The position numbers were made by a program, and so were the translations under genes. From Palsa-739 sp963732915 (GTDB lineage: Bacteria; Actinomycetota; Thermoleophilia; Gaiellales; Gaiellaceae), in the NCBI GenBank assembly GCA_963732915.1, contig CAVTBF010000005.1, forward strand, positions 124,001 to 188,000: DNA of 64,000 nucleotides. Direction: 5' to 3'. Positions 16,343 to 24,385 of the stretch are shown in pieces. The stretch's first letter is position 1. Each line of letters starts with the position of its first letter. Below the pieces are notes generated by a model. The model did no database searches and was not told the origin of the DNA. It saw only the letters and a list, made by a program, of their open reading frames with translations.

Positions 16343-16821
16343 TCCCGCTGCCATCGCTTGCCTCGTCGAAGTCGATCTCGGTCACCGTCGACGGCACGAC
16401 CTACGAGCGCGAGGTCGAGGCGCGGAAGCTGCTGATCCACTTCCTGCGCGACGACCTCGACCTGACCGGCAGCCACATCGGCTGCGACACCGGCAACTGC
16501 GGCGCCTGCTCGGTGATCGTGGACGGGACGCTCGTGAAGAGCTGCATGATGCTCGCCGTCCAGGCCGACGGCGCGACCGTCGAGACGGTCGGCGGGCTCG
16601 CCGACGACGGGAAGCTGAACCCGTTGCAGCAGGCGTTCCAGGAGCACCACGCGCTCCAGTGCGGCTACTGCACGCCGGGGATGCTGATGAGCGCGACCGC
16701 GCTGCTACGCGCCAACCCGAGCCCCTCGGAAGACGAGATCCGCAAGGCGCTGCAGGGGAACATCTGCCGCTGCACCGGCTACTGGAACATCATCGAGGCG
16801 GTCAAGGCGGTTGCGCAGTGA
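16339..16821 (+). CDS. Molybdenum hydroxylase 2Fe-2S subunit (CoxS-like), CTG start
   Basis: A 160-residue electron-transfer subunit with two 2Fe-2S clusters: the plant-ferredoxin type in HIGCDTGNCGACSVIVDG and the C-terminal type in QCGYCTPGM plus NICRCTGYW. The frame has no ATG, GTG or TTG near the N-terminus. CTG at 16339 overlaps the previous stop as CTGA, exactly as ATGA/GTGA overlaps do elsewhere in this operon, and GAGAGGAG directly precedes it, so CTG is the best start. The conserved KSISVTVDG would then begin at about residue 12, the normal place. Its stop overlaps the large-subunit GTG. Confidence 0.88.
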   Translation: MIPLPSLASSKSISVTVDGTTYEREVEARKLLIHFLRDDLDLTGSHIGCDTGNCGACSVIVDGTLVKSCMMLAVQADGATVETVGGLADDGKLNPLQQAFQEHHALQCGYCTPGMLMSATALLRANPSPSEDEIRKALQGNICRCTGYWNIIEAVKAVAQ

Positions 16822-19280
16822 GCACCACCGAGCTCACCACGGCGCCGGTCGAGGTGCAGAAGGGCTGGGCCGGCCAGAGCGTCCCGCGCAAGGAGGACAA
16901 GCGGCTGCTCGAGGGCGAGGGCGTCTTCGTCGACGACATCAAGCGGCACGGGATGGGCTACATCCACTTCGTCCGCTCCCCCTACGCGCACGCGCACATC
17001 ACGCGCATCGACGTCTCCGCCGCCGAGGCGGTCAAGGGCGTCTACGGGACGCTGACCGGCGAGGAGGTGGCGTCGCTCACCGATCCGTTCTTCCAGCTCT
17101 CGACGCCGCCCGGCGCGCACCTCAAGGACTACGCGCTCGCGCTCGGCAAGGTGCGCTACGTCGGCGAGGCGGTCGTCGCGGTCGTCGCCGAGACACGCGA
17201 GCTGGCCCGCGACGCCTCCGAGCTCGTCGAGGTCGACTACGAGCCGCTCGACGCGCTCGTCGACGCGCGCGAGGCCCAGGCCGCCGGCGCGCCGGTGCTC
17301 CACGACGACGCCGGCTCGAACCTGATGTGGGAGGGCGTCTACGAGTGGGGCGACGTCGACTCCGCGTTCGCCGAGGCCGACCGGGTCGTGAAGATCTCAG
17401 AGCTCCACTTCCACCGCTTCAACTCGACGCCGCTCGAGACCGACGGCGCGCTCGTCGAGTTCAACCGCGGCACCGGGCAGTGGACGATCCACACGAACAA
17501 CCAGTTCCCCGGCTTCGCCGCGATCATGATGGGCCCGGCGATGCGCTGCGGCATCGACAAGCTGCGCTTCGTCACCCAGGACATCGGCGGCGGCTTCGGC
17601 AACAAGATCACGACGCACCCGCAGCTCGTCGTCTGCTGCCTGCTCGCCCGCAAGCTCGGGCGACCCGTCAACTGGACGGAGTGGCGCACCGACTTCCACC
17701 TCTCGATGTCGCACGGGAACGAGCGCTGGTTCCACGACACCGAGGTCGCGGTCAAGGCCGACGGGACGATGCTCGGCTTCCGGACGAAGGCATTGGACGA
17801 CGCCGGCGCGTGGCTGCGCTACGAGCCGCTCGGCGGCGTCATCTGGGCGCAGGTCGTGCCGGGCATGTACCGCTGGCGGCACGTCCGCCTCGACTTCGCG
17901 CAGGTGGCGACGAACAAGGCGCCCGTCTCGCCGAACCGCGGCTACTCGCGCATGCAGCACCTCTGGTTCACCGAGCGCGTGATCGACATCGTCGCGCACG
18001 AGCTCGACCTCGACCCGGTCGAGGTGCGCAAGCGCAACTACATCCGCGCCGACGAGATGCCGTACGAGACGCCGAACGGCTGCGTCTACGACTCCGGCGA
18101 CTACGCCGCGATGCTCGACGTCGCGCTCGACCTCGTCGGCTACGACCGGCTGGCGGCGCGGCGCGCGGACGCGGAGGCGCGCGGCAAGCTGCTCGGCTTC
18201 GGGATCGGCTCGACGCTCGACTCGGGCACGAACAACTTCGCCCAGTCGCGGATGATCAACCCGGAGCTCCAGTTCTCGGGCAACAACGAGGTCGCGACGG
18301 TCAAGCTCGACATCTTCGGCGAGATCGTCGTCACGCTCGGCACGACCCCGCAGGGCCAGGGCCACGAGACGACGGCCGCCCAGATCGCCGCCGACATCCT
18401 CCAGTGCTCGGTCGACGACGTGCACGTGCGCGCCGGCCACGACAGCTACTGGAACTCGCACGCCGGCTTCTCCGGCACCTACGCGAGCCAGTTCGCCGTC
18501 ACCGGCCTCTCGGCGGTGAAGGGCGCGACCGACATGCTCGCAGCGGAGATCAAGAAGCTCGCGGGCGCCGTCTTCGGCGGCGTTCCGGCCGAGGCGCTCG
18601 AGCTCGCCGACGGGGGCGTCCGGATAAAGGACAACCCCGACGCGTTCCTGCCCTTCATGGCCTGCGGCGCGATCATCAACGCGAACAACGCGGGCCTGCC
18701 CGAGGATCTCGACGTCACGCTCAACTGCCGCTACGTCTACCGGCCCCCCTTCGAGGTGCCGGACCTCGAGCGGAAGTTCGGCAACCTCACGCTCACGTAC
18801 GCCGCGCAGATCCACGCGGCCGTGATCGAGATCGACCCGGAGACCGGCTACTACGAGGTCGTCGACTACGCCGCGGTGGATGACTGCGGCAAGCGGATCA
18901 ACCCGCAGATCGTCGAGGGCCAGGTGATGGGCGCGACCGCGCAGGCGATCGGCGCCGCGATGCACGAGGTCTTCGAGTACGACGAGGACGGCAACCTGCT
19001 GACCCCGAACTTCTACGACTACCACGTCCCGCACGCGCTCGACATGCCGCCGCTTTCCACCGGCGCGATCGAGAGCCCGTCGCCGTTCACGCCGCTCGGC
19101 ACGAAGGGGATGGGCGAGGGCGGCGGCGCCGGCATCCACGCGATCTGCGCTGCGGTGCAGGACGCGCTGCGCGGCCACGGCGACGCGGTCGTCTGGGATT
19201 CCTGCAACCCGTACCGGCGCGTCTGGGAGATGCTGAACGACCCGGCGTCGACCCGGGCCCGCGTGGAGGTGACGAGCTAG
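16818..19280 (+). CDS. Xanthine-dehydrogenase-family molybdopterin subunit
   Basis: The 820-residue catalytic subunit that binds molybdenum cofactor and hydroxylates an unknown substrate with water-derived oxygen. It shows the family segments QDIGGGFGNK (about residue 255), TPQGQGHETTAAQIAADIL, and the catalytic glutamate E767 in KGMGEGGGAG. At the active-site loop it has SPNRGYSRMQ (372-379) where form I CO dehydrogenases carry AYRCSFR and form II AYRGAGR, so it should not be called a CO dehydrogenase. The final residues VWEMLNDPAS repeat the start of the next gene almost base for base. Confidence 0.9.
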   Translation: MSTTELTTAPVEVQKGWAGQSVPRKEDKRLLEGEGVFVDDIKRHGMGYIHFVRSPYAHAHITRIDVSAAEAVKGVYGTLTGEEVASLTDPFFQLSTPPGAHLKDYALALGKVRYVGEAVVAVVAETRELARDASELVEVDYEPLDALVDAREAQAAGAPVLHDDAGSNLMWEGVYEWGDVDSAFAEADRVVKISELHFHRFNSTPLETDGALVEFNRGTGQWTIHTNNQFPGFAAIMMGPAMRCGIDKLRFVTQDIGGGFGNKITTHPQLVVCCLLARKLGRPVNWTEWRTDFHLSMSHGNERWFHDTEVAVKADGTMLGFRTKALDDAGAWLRYEPLGGVIWAQVVPGMYRWRHVRLDFAQVATNKAPVSPNRGYSRMQHLWFTERVIDIVAHELDLDPVEVRKRNYIRADEMPYETPNGCVYDSGDYAAMLDVALDLVGYDRLAARRADAEARGKLLGFGIGSTLDSGTNNFAQSRMINPELQFSGNNEVATVKLDIFGEIVVTLGTTPQGQGHETTAAQIAADILQCSVDDVHVRAGHDSYWNSHAGFSGTYASQFAVTGLSAVKGATDMLAAEIKKLAGAVFGGVPAEALELADGGVRIKDNPDAFLPFMACGAIINANNAGLPEDLDVTLNCRYVYRPPFEVPDLERKFGNLTLTYAAQIHAAVIEIDPETGYYEVVDYAAVDDCGKRINPQIVEGQVMGATAQAIGAAMHEVFEYDEDGNLLTPNFYDYHVPHALDMPPLSTGAIESPSPFTPLGTKGMGEGGGAGIHAICAAVQDALRGHGDAVVWDSCNPYRRVWEMLNDPASTRARVEVTS

Positions 19281-19356
19281 GTGAATGTGTCAGGCGAGCG
19301 GACGTTCGCGGCCCCGCGGCCGACGGTCTGGGAGGTGCTGAACGACCCGGCGTCGA
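19221..19356 (+). repeat. 31-bp direct repeat across the hydroxylase/CoxG junction
   Basis: Positions 19221-19251 (last codons of the molybdopterin subunit) and 19326-19356 (early codons of the CoxG-like gene) match at 30 of 31 bases, differing only at GAGATG/GAGGTG. Both copies are in frame and encode VWE(M/V)LNDPAS; the offset is 105 nt. Confidence 0.85.
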
Positions 19357-19736
19357 TGGCGAAGACGATGCCCGGCGTCGAGAGCTTCGACGTCCAGGAC
19401 GAGCGGCGCTGGACGGCGAACGTCAAGATCCCGCTCGGTCTGGGCGGGCTGAAGATGAAGGTCTCGATGGAGAAGGTCGAGGAGCGCGAGCCCGAGTTCG
19501 CGCAGCTCGCGATCAAGGGCAACGGGGTCGGCGCGATGATGAACATGACGACCTCGTTCACGCTCACCGAGGCGGAGGGCGGCACGTCGATGGCCTGGTC
19601 GGCCGACGTGAAGATCGCCGGCCCGGTCGGCTCGATGGGCCAGCGCGTCCTGCAGCCGATCGTCAACCAGCAGGTGCAGCACGTCCTGGGGGCGCTCGAC
19701 GCGCAGATCCAGGACGCCCTGGGCGCGGCCGGTTGA
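19281..19736 (+). CDS. CoxG-like SRPBCC-domain protein
   Basis: A 151-residue START/SRPBCC-fold protein of the CoxG family. Hallmarks are FAAPRPTVWEVLNDPASMAKTMPGVESF at the N-terminus (read in two parts) and the C-terminal amphipathic helix. CoxG in Oligotropha anchors CO dehydrogenase to the membrane, and homologues accompany many molybdenum hydroxylases, perhaps binding quinones or the enzyme. GTG 19281 directly follows the previous TAG with no gap. Codons 16-25 are a near-identical copy of the end of the previous gene. The stop overlaps the next ATG as TGATG. Confidence 0.88.
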   Translation: MNVSGERTFAAPRPTVWEVLNDPASMAKTMPGVESFDVQDERRWTANVKIPLGLGGLKMKVSMEKVEEREPEFAQLAIKGNGVGAMMNMTTSFTLTEAEGGTSMAWSADVKIAGPVGSMGQRVLQPIVNQQVQHVLGALDAQIQDALGAAG

Positions 19737-20770
19737 TGGCGGTTCCCTTCCGCATCGGCGTCATGCAGCTGACGATGGAGCCGCTCGACGAGATGCTCGC
19801 GTCGGCGCGCGCCATGGACGAGGCCGGCATGGACACGATCTGGCTGGCCGAGGCCTACCCGTGGTGGCGCAAGCACGGCATGGAGGCGCGCTCGTCGACC
19901 GGCGTCGCGGCGCTGATGGGCCGCGCGACCGAGCGGCTGACGATCGGCTGGGGGATCATCGCCGCCTCGACGCGGCATCCCGTGCAGGTCGCGATGGACG
20001 CGCGGGTCGTGCAGGAGGCTGCCGGCCCGGGCCGGTTCATCCTCGGCTTCGGCACCTCGAAGATCTTCCTCAACAACACGAAGACGCAGACCAAGAAGAC
20101 CTTGGGCCCGATGCGCGACGCGGTGACGATCGTGCGCGGCGTGCTCTCGGGCGAGCGCTTCGACTACGACGGCGACACGTGGAGCGCCGACGTGCCCGCG
20201 CTCGCGGCCGACGCGCACGCGCCGCGCGAGGTGCCGCCGGTGTACGTCGCGGCGACCGCGCCGAAGATGCAGGCGCTCGCGGGCGAGATCGGCGACGGCT
20301 GCCTGACCCCGTCGATCACGACGCCGGACTTCGTCCGCTACACGCGCGCCAACGTGGCGGCCGACATCGACATCGGCTGCACGATCGTCTCCTCGATCCA
20401 CGCGACCGACCGCGCTGCGGGCCGGGACGGGGCGCGCGAGATCGCGGGCATGTACCTCGCGAACAAGGTGCAGAACATCCAGGGCTCGGCCGACACGCTG
20501 CTCGACCTCGCCGGCATCACGCAGGAGGAGATCCGGCCCGTCGCCGAGGCGATGGAGCAGGGTGGGCGGCTGGCCGCGAAAGCGCAGGTCTCGGACGCGC
20601 TCCTCGACAAGTGCAGCCCGATCGCGGGCACGCCCGACGACTGCATCGCCGCGATCGAGGCCTACCGCGACGCCGGCTGCACGCACGTGATGCTCGAGCT
20701 CTGGGGCGAGAACCGGCACGAGCAGATCCGCCTCTTCGGCGAGCGCGTGCTGCCGCACTTCCGCGGATGA
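19736..20770 (+). CDS. Luciferase-like (LLM) flavin-dependent oxidoreductase (1)
   Basis: A 344-residue TIM-barrel enzyme of the bacterial luciferase-like family, using FMN or F420. Seen are the first strand FRIGVMQLTMEPLDEML, IWLAEAYPWW (substrate-side helix), LTIGWGIIAASTRHPVQVAM, GRFILGFGTSK and VYVAATAPKMQALAGEIGDG, which resemble F420-dependent (methylene-H4MPT-reductase-like) members more than FMN monooxygenases. No flavin reductase accompanies it, which also favours F420. It follows the CoxG gene in a TGATG overlap, so it probably acts on the product or the substrate of the molybdenum hydroxylase. Confidence 0.88.
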   Translation: MAVPFRIGVMQLTMEPLDEMLASARAMDEAGMDTIWLAEAYPWWRKHGMEARSSTGVAALMGRATERLTIGWGIIAASTRHPVQVAMDARVVQEAAGPGRFILGFGTSKIFLNNTKTQTKKTLGPMRDAVTIVRGVLSGERFDYDGDTWSADVPALAADAHAPREVPPVYVAATAPKMQALAGEIGDGCLTPSITTPDFVRYTRANVAADIDIGCTIVSSIHATDRAAGRDGAREIAGMYLANKVQNIQGSADTLLDLAGITQEEIRPVAEAMEQGGRLAAKAQVSDALLDKCSPIAGTPDDCIAAIEAYRDAGCTHVMLELWGENRHEQIRLFGERVLPHFRG

Positions 20771-22002
20771 GCGACGGCGAGATCCGCGTCGACCGCGAGC
20801 GGCTCGTCCACACGGCGAGCCGGATGATCGGCGTCCACTCCTTCACGGGCGACGAGGAGCCGATGGCGCGGCTGATGGTCGAGCTCTACGAGGCGATGGA
20901 CCTCCAGGTCCAGTGGCAGCAGGTCGAGGACGGGCGCGCGAACGCGCTCGGCGTCTGGGCGGGTGCGGGCGGCGGGCCGTCGCTGATGTTCAACGGCCAC
21001 ATGGACACGTCGTACTCCGGCCGCGAGCCGTGGCTGCGTCACGTTCCCGGCTTCCAGCCGCAGGCGTTCGAGCGGGACGGGCGCCTGTACGGGCTCGGCA
21101 TCTCGAACATGAAGGGCGCGCTCGCCTGCTACGTCGAGGCGGTGCGGGCGCTCGTCGACGCGGGCGTGCGTCTGCGCGGCGACGTGCTGATCGCGGCCGT
21201 CTGCGGCGAGATCGAGAAGACGCAGTACGGCGACGCGCGCGGCGCGCAGTACCGCGGCTACGCGGCCGGCACGCGCTACCTCGTCTCGCACGGCGGCGTC
21301 GCGGACATGTGCCTGCTCGGCGAGCCGACCGAGGGCAAGGTGGTACTCGGCCACTTCGGCGCGCTCTGGCTCAGGATCCGCGTCCACGGCAACTTCATCC
21401 ACACCGCGTTCAGCGAGGGCCGGCGCGGCGAGAACTCGATCCTGCGCATGCGCGACGTGCTCGCCGCGGTCGAGGAGTGGATCCCGACCTGGGAGGGCGA
21501 CCCGTCGAACTCCTACGGCGGCGCGAAGGCGATCGTCAACGTCGGCGCGGTCGAGGGCGGCTTCGGCTGGCGCGTCTCGCGGACGCCGCACCACACCGAT
21601 CTCTTCCTCGACGTGCGCGTGCCGCCGACGAAGCCGATGGGCGTCGCGCGGCGCGAGGTGCTCGACATGGTGCGCGGGCTCGCGGCGCGCTTCCCCGAGT
21701 ACGGGGTCGAGGGCGAGGTCTACGTGACCGCGCCCGGCGCCGAGATCGAGGAGGGGCACGAGCTCGTGCGCGCGATCGACGCAGCGCACGCGGAGGTGTT
21801 CGGCGGCACGCCCGAGCGCGACGTCACGCGCTGGTTCAGCGACGCGTCGGCGCTCACGCGCTACGGGATCCCGACGGTGAACTACGGCACCTCGACCGGC
21901 CTCATGGACGTCGAGCTCGGCGAGAACCTCGAGATCGACGGGCTCGTCAAGACGGCGGAGACGTACGCGCGCGTGGCCCAGCAGGTCTGCGGAGTCGCGT
22001 GA
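20767..22002 (+). CDS. M20-family (ArgE/DapE-like) amidohydrolase
   Basis: A 411-residue cytoplasmic metallohydrolase-like protein. The first metal motif is GHMDTS (H78, D80). The bridging-aspartate position of the family (usually DMKG) is N114 in GISNMKGALA, and the catalytic/metal glutamate pair appears as CGEIEKTQ rather than adjacent Glu-Glu. DLFLDVRVPP and the C-terminal GIPTVNYGTSTG are conserved. It would cleave an amide or carbamoyl bond in the pathway, unless the Asn makes it inactive. The start is the ATG of an ATGA overlap. Confidence 0.82.
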   Translation: MSDGEIRVDRERLVHTASRMIGVHSFTGDEEPMARLMVELYEAMDLQVQWQQVEDGRANALGVWAGAGGGPSLMFNGHMDTSYSGREPWLRHVPGFQPQAFERDGRLYGLGISNMKGALACYVEAVRALVDAGVRLRGDVLIAAVCGEIEKTQYGDARGAQYRGYAAGTRYLVSHGGVADMCLLGEPTEGKVVLGHFGALWLRIRVHGNFIHTAFSEGRRGENSILRMRDVLAAVEEWIPTWEGDPSNSYGGAKAIVNVGAVEGGFGWRVSRTPHHTDLFLDVRVPPTKPMGVARREVLDMVRGLAARFPEYGVEGEVYVTAPGAEIEEGHELVRAIDAAHAEVFGGTPERDVTRWFSDASALTRYGIPTVNYGTSTGLMDVELGENLEIDGLVKTAETYARVAQQVCGVA

Positions 22003-22544
22003 CGGCCGAGCGGACGGCGCTGCCCGAGGGGCTGCCGGTGCCGGAGGACGACGGCGCCGCCGACCACCTCGTCGGCCTCGAGCTGCCCGACCTCGAGCTC
22101 GACTCGTCGCAGGGGCCCGTTCGGCTCCGCGACCTCGACGTGATCTACGTCTACCCGCGCTCGGGCCGCCCCGGGCGGCCGCCGCTGCCGGGCTGGGACG
22201 AGACGCCCGGCGCGCGCGGGTGCACGCCGCAGTCCTGCGCGTTCCGCGACCTGCACGGCGAGCTGGCGGCGCTCGGCGCCCGCGTCGCCGGGCTCTCGGC
22301 GCAGGAGCTCGACGACCAGGCCGAGTTCGCGCTCCGCAACCGGATGCCGTTTCCCGTCGTCGCCGACCCGCAGCGGAAGCTCGGTGCCGCGCTCGACCTC
22401 CCGACCTTCGAGATCGCAGGCCTTACCCTTTACAGGCGCCTCACGCTCGTGGCCGAGAATGCCCGCGTCGTGAAGGTCTTCTATCCCGTCTTCCCGCCGG
22501 ACGCGAACGCCGGCGACGTCCTGAGGTGGTTGCAAACACGATGA
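21999..22544 (+). CDS. Peroxiredoxin (AhpC/TSA family)
   Basis: A 181-residue thiol peroxidase. The core is YVYPRSGRPG followed by the peroxidatic motif RGCTPQSCAFRD, in which the first cysteine attacks peroxides and the second, three residues on, could be the resolving partner. The longer loop before the CxxxxC differs from classical Prx (FTPVCTTE) and fits the actinobacterial redoxin group. Its position inside the oxidative operon suggests removal of H2O2 made by the hydroxylase or flavoproteins. GTG start in a GTGA overlap. Confidence 0.85.
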   Translation: MTAERTALPEGLPVPEDDGAADHLVGLELPDLELDSSQGPVRLRDLDVIYVYPRSGRPGRPPLPGWDETPGARGCTPQSCAFRDLHGELAALGARVAGLSAQELDDQAEFALRNRMPFPVVADPQRKLGAALDLPTFEIAGLTLYRRLTLVAENARVVKVFYPVFPPDANAGDVLRWLQTR

Positions 22545-23407
22545 AGCTGGTTACCTACGACGACGGCAAGGTGGGGCGCGTCGAGGGCGAGGAGATCGTC
22601 CGTCTCGACGTGCCGACGATGCGTGAGTACTTCGAGCGCGGCGGCGCCGACCCGACCGCCGAGCGCACGCCGCTCGCGGACGCGACGCTCCGCGCCCCGA
22701 TCGTCCCGAAGAAGTTCTTCCACACCGCCGGCAACTTCCGCGAGCACGAGGACGAGTCCAAGAACGTCAACTGGTCGCACGAGATCGCTCCCTGGATCAT
22801 GTTCTTCCAGAACGTCGACGCGATCGTCGGCCCCGACGAGCCGGTCGTCTATCCCGAGCATCTGACCGAGGAGCTCGACTACGAGCTCGAGCTGGCGGTC
22901 GTGATCGGCCGCTCCGGCAAGTGGTTCGGGCCGGAGGAGGCGATGGACTACGTCGGCGGCTACGTCGTCTTCAACGACATCACCGCGCGCGACATCCAGC
23001 GGCGCGAGATGCGCTCGGGCGTCTTCTCGTTCTGCAAGGCGATCGACACGTTCTGCCCGCTCGGCCCGTGGATCGTCACCCCGGACGAGGTCGGCGACCC
23101 GCACGACCTGTCGATGGAGCTTCGGGTCAACGGGGTGGTGCGGCAGTCGTCGAACATGAGCCGCATGTCCGGCTCGGTCGCCGAGATCGTCTCCCACTAC
23201 TCGCCGCTCGGCTTCTCGGCCGGCGACGTGCTCTCCCTCGGCACCGTCTCGGGTGTCGCCGGCTTCAGCGACGACCCCGCCTCGCTCTACCTCAAGCCCG
23301 GCGACGTGATCGAGGCCGAGATCGAGCGCGTCGGCGTCCTCCGCAGCCCGGTCGTCTCCTGGCAGGAGGCCCACGGCTCGCCGCCACCGGAGAGAATCCG
23401 CTGGTGA
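22541..23407 (+). CDS. Fumarylacetoacetate hydrolase (FAH) family protein
   Basis: A 288-residue enzyme of the FAH superfamily, which hydrolyses or decarboxylates beta-diketo or 2-oxo acids using Mg2+. The metal-binding acidic triplet lies in ELDYELELAVVIG, and FHTAGNFREHEDES, YVVFNDITARDIQRREM and GDVLSLGTVSG are conserved text. Its role is probably a late ring-cleavage step such as fumarylpyruvate or oxaloacetate-type chemistry; the exact substrate is uncertain. It starts in an ATGA overlap with the peroxiredoxin and ends in a GTGA overlap with the GDP-mannose dehydratase gene. Confidence 0.9.
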   Translation: MKLVTYDDGKVGRVEGEEIVRLDVPTMREYFERGGADPTAERTPLADATLRAPIVPKKFFHTAGNFREHEDESKNVNWSHEIAPWIMFFQNVDAIVGPDEPVVYPEHLTEELDYELELAVVIGRSGKWFGPEEAMDYVGGYVVFNDITARDIQRREMRSGVFSFCKAIDTFCPLGPWIVTPDEVGDPHDLSMELRVNGVVRQSSNMSRMSGSVAEIVSHYSPLGFSAGDVLSLGTVSGVAGFSDDPASLYLKPGDVIEAEIERVGVLRSPVVSWQEAHGSPPPERIRW

Positions 23408-24381
23408 AGCGAAAGGCGTTCGTCACCGGCATCACCGGCCAGGACGGCTCCTACCTCGCCGAGCTGCTGCTCGGGAAGGGCTACGAGGTCTACGGGATGG
23501 TGCGCCGGTCGAGCTCGTTCAACACGGCACGGATCGACCACATCTTCCGCGACGTCGAGCTCGTCTTCGGCGACCTGGCCGACGGCTCGGTCATGAACCG
23601 GCTGATGCGGACGATCCGCCCCGACGAGGTCTACAACCTCGGCGCGCAGAGCCACGTCAAGGTCAGCTTCGACGTGCCCGAGTACACGGCCGACGTGACC
23701 GGGCTCGGCACGCTGCGGCTGCTCGACGCGATCCGCGAGGAGGGCGTCCAGTGCCGCTTCTACGAGGCCGGCTCGAGCGAGATGTTCGGCCAGGTGCGCG
23801 AGACGCCGCAGACCGAGGAGACGCCGTTCCACCCGCGCAGCCCCTACGGCGTCGCGAAGGTCTTCGGCTACTGGATCACGCGCAACTACCGCGAGGCGTA
23901 CGGCATGTACGCGGTCAACGGGATCCTCTTCAACCACGAGTCGCCGCGGCGCGGCCCGACCTTCGTGACGCGCAAGATCACGCGCGCGATCGGCGCGATC
24001 CTGCGCGGCGAGCAGGACGAGCTGCGGCTCGGGAACCTCGACGCGAAGCGCGACTGGGGCTACGCCCCCGACTACATGGAGGGCGCCTGGCGGATGCTCC
24101 AGGCCGACGAGCCGGGCGACTACGTGCTCGCGACCGGCGAGACCCATTCGGTGCAGGAGTTCCTCGACGAGGCGTTCGCGTACGCGGGCCTCGACCCGGC
24201 GCAGTACGTGAAGGTCGACGAGCGCTACTTCCGCCCCGCAGAGGTCGACGTCCTGATCGGCGACTACGCGAAGGCGCGCTCGCAGCTCGGCTGGGAGCCG
24301 ACGGTCCGCTTCGGCGAGCTGGTGCGGCTGATGGTCGACGCCGACCGCGAGCGCGGCCGCCTCGAGGAGCACTACCTCTAG
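23404..24381 (+). CDS. gmd: GDP-mannose 4,6-dehydratase
   Basis: A 325-residue short-chain dehydrogenase-type enzyme converting GDP-D-mannose to GDP-4-keto-6-deoxy-D-mannose, a precursor of fucose or rhamnose units. NADP-binding TGITGQDGSYLAELLL, RRSSSFNTARIDHI, the catalytic S-E in GSSEMFGQVRETPQ and Y-K in SPYGVAKVFGYW, plus NHESPRRGPTFVTRKI, are all classic GMD text. Length fits. It is embedded in the catabolic run by 4-nt overlap with the FAH gene, which is odd for a cell-surface sugar enzyme. Confidence 0.95.
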   Translation: MKRKAFVTGITGQDGSYLAELLLGKGYEVYGMVRRSSSFNTARIDHIFRDVELVFGDLADGSVMNRLMRTIRPDEVYNLGAQSHVKVSFDVPEYTADVTGLGTLRLLDAIREEGVQCRFYEAGSSEMFGQVRETPQTEETPFHPRSPYGVAKVFGYWITRNYREAYGMYAVNGILFNHESPRRGPTFVTRKITRAIGAILRGEQDELRLGNLDAKRDWGYAPDYMEGAWRMLQADEPGDYVLATGETHSVQEFLDEAFAYAGLDPAQYVKVDERYFRPAEVDVLIGDYAKARSQLGWEPTVRFGELVRLMVDADRERGRLEEHYL

Positions 24382-24385
24382 AGCC

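Noticed and set aside
16818..19280. Aerobic CO dehydrogenase large subunit
   Set aside because: The form I (AYRCSFR) and form II (AYRGAGR) loops are absent; SPNRGYSRMQ is found instead, so only the broader hydroxylase family is supported.
22220..22540. Upstream extension of the FAH-family gene (in-frame from 22220)
   Set aside because: The extension is Arg-rich shadow of the peroxiredoxin gene; ATG 22541 in an ATGA overlap starts the conserved text.
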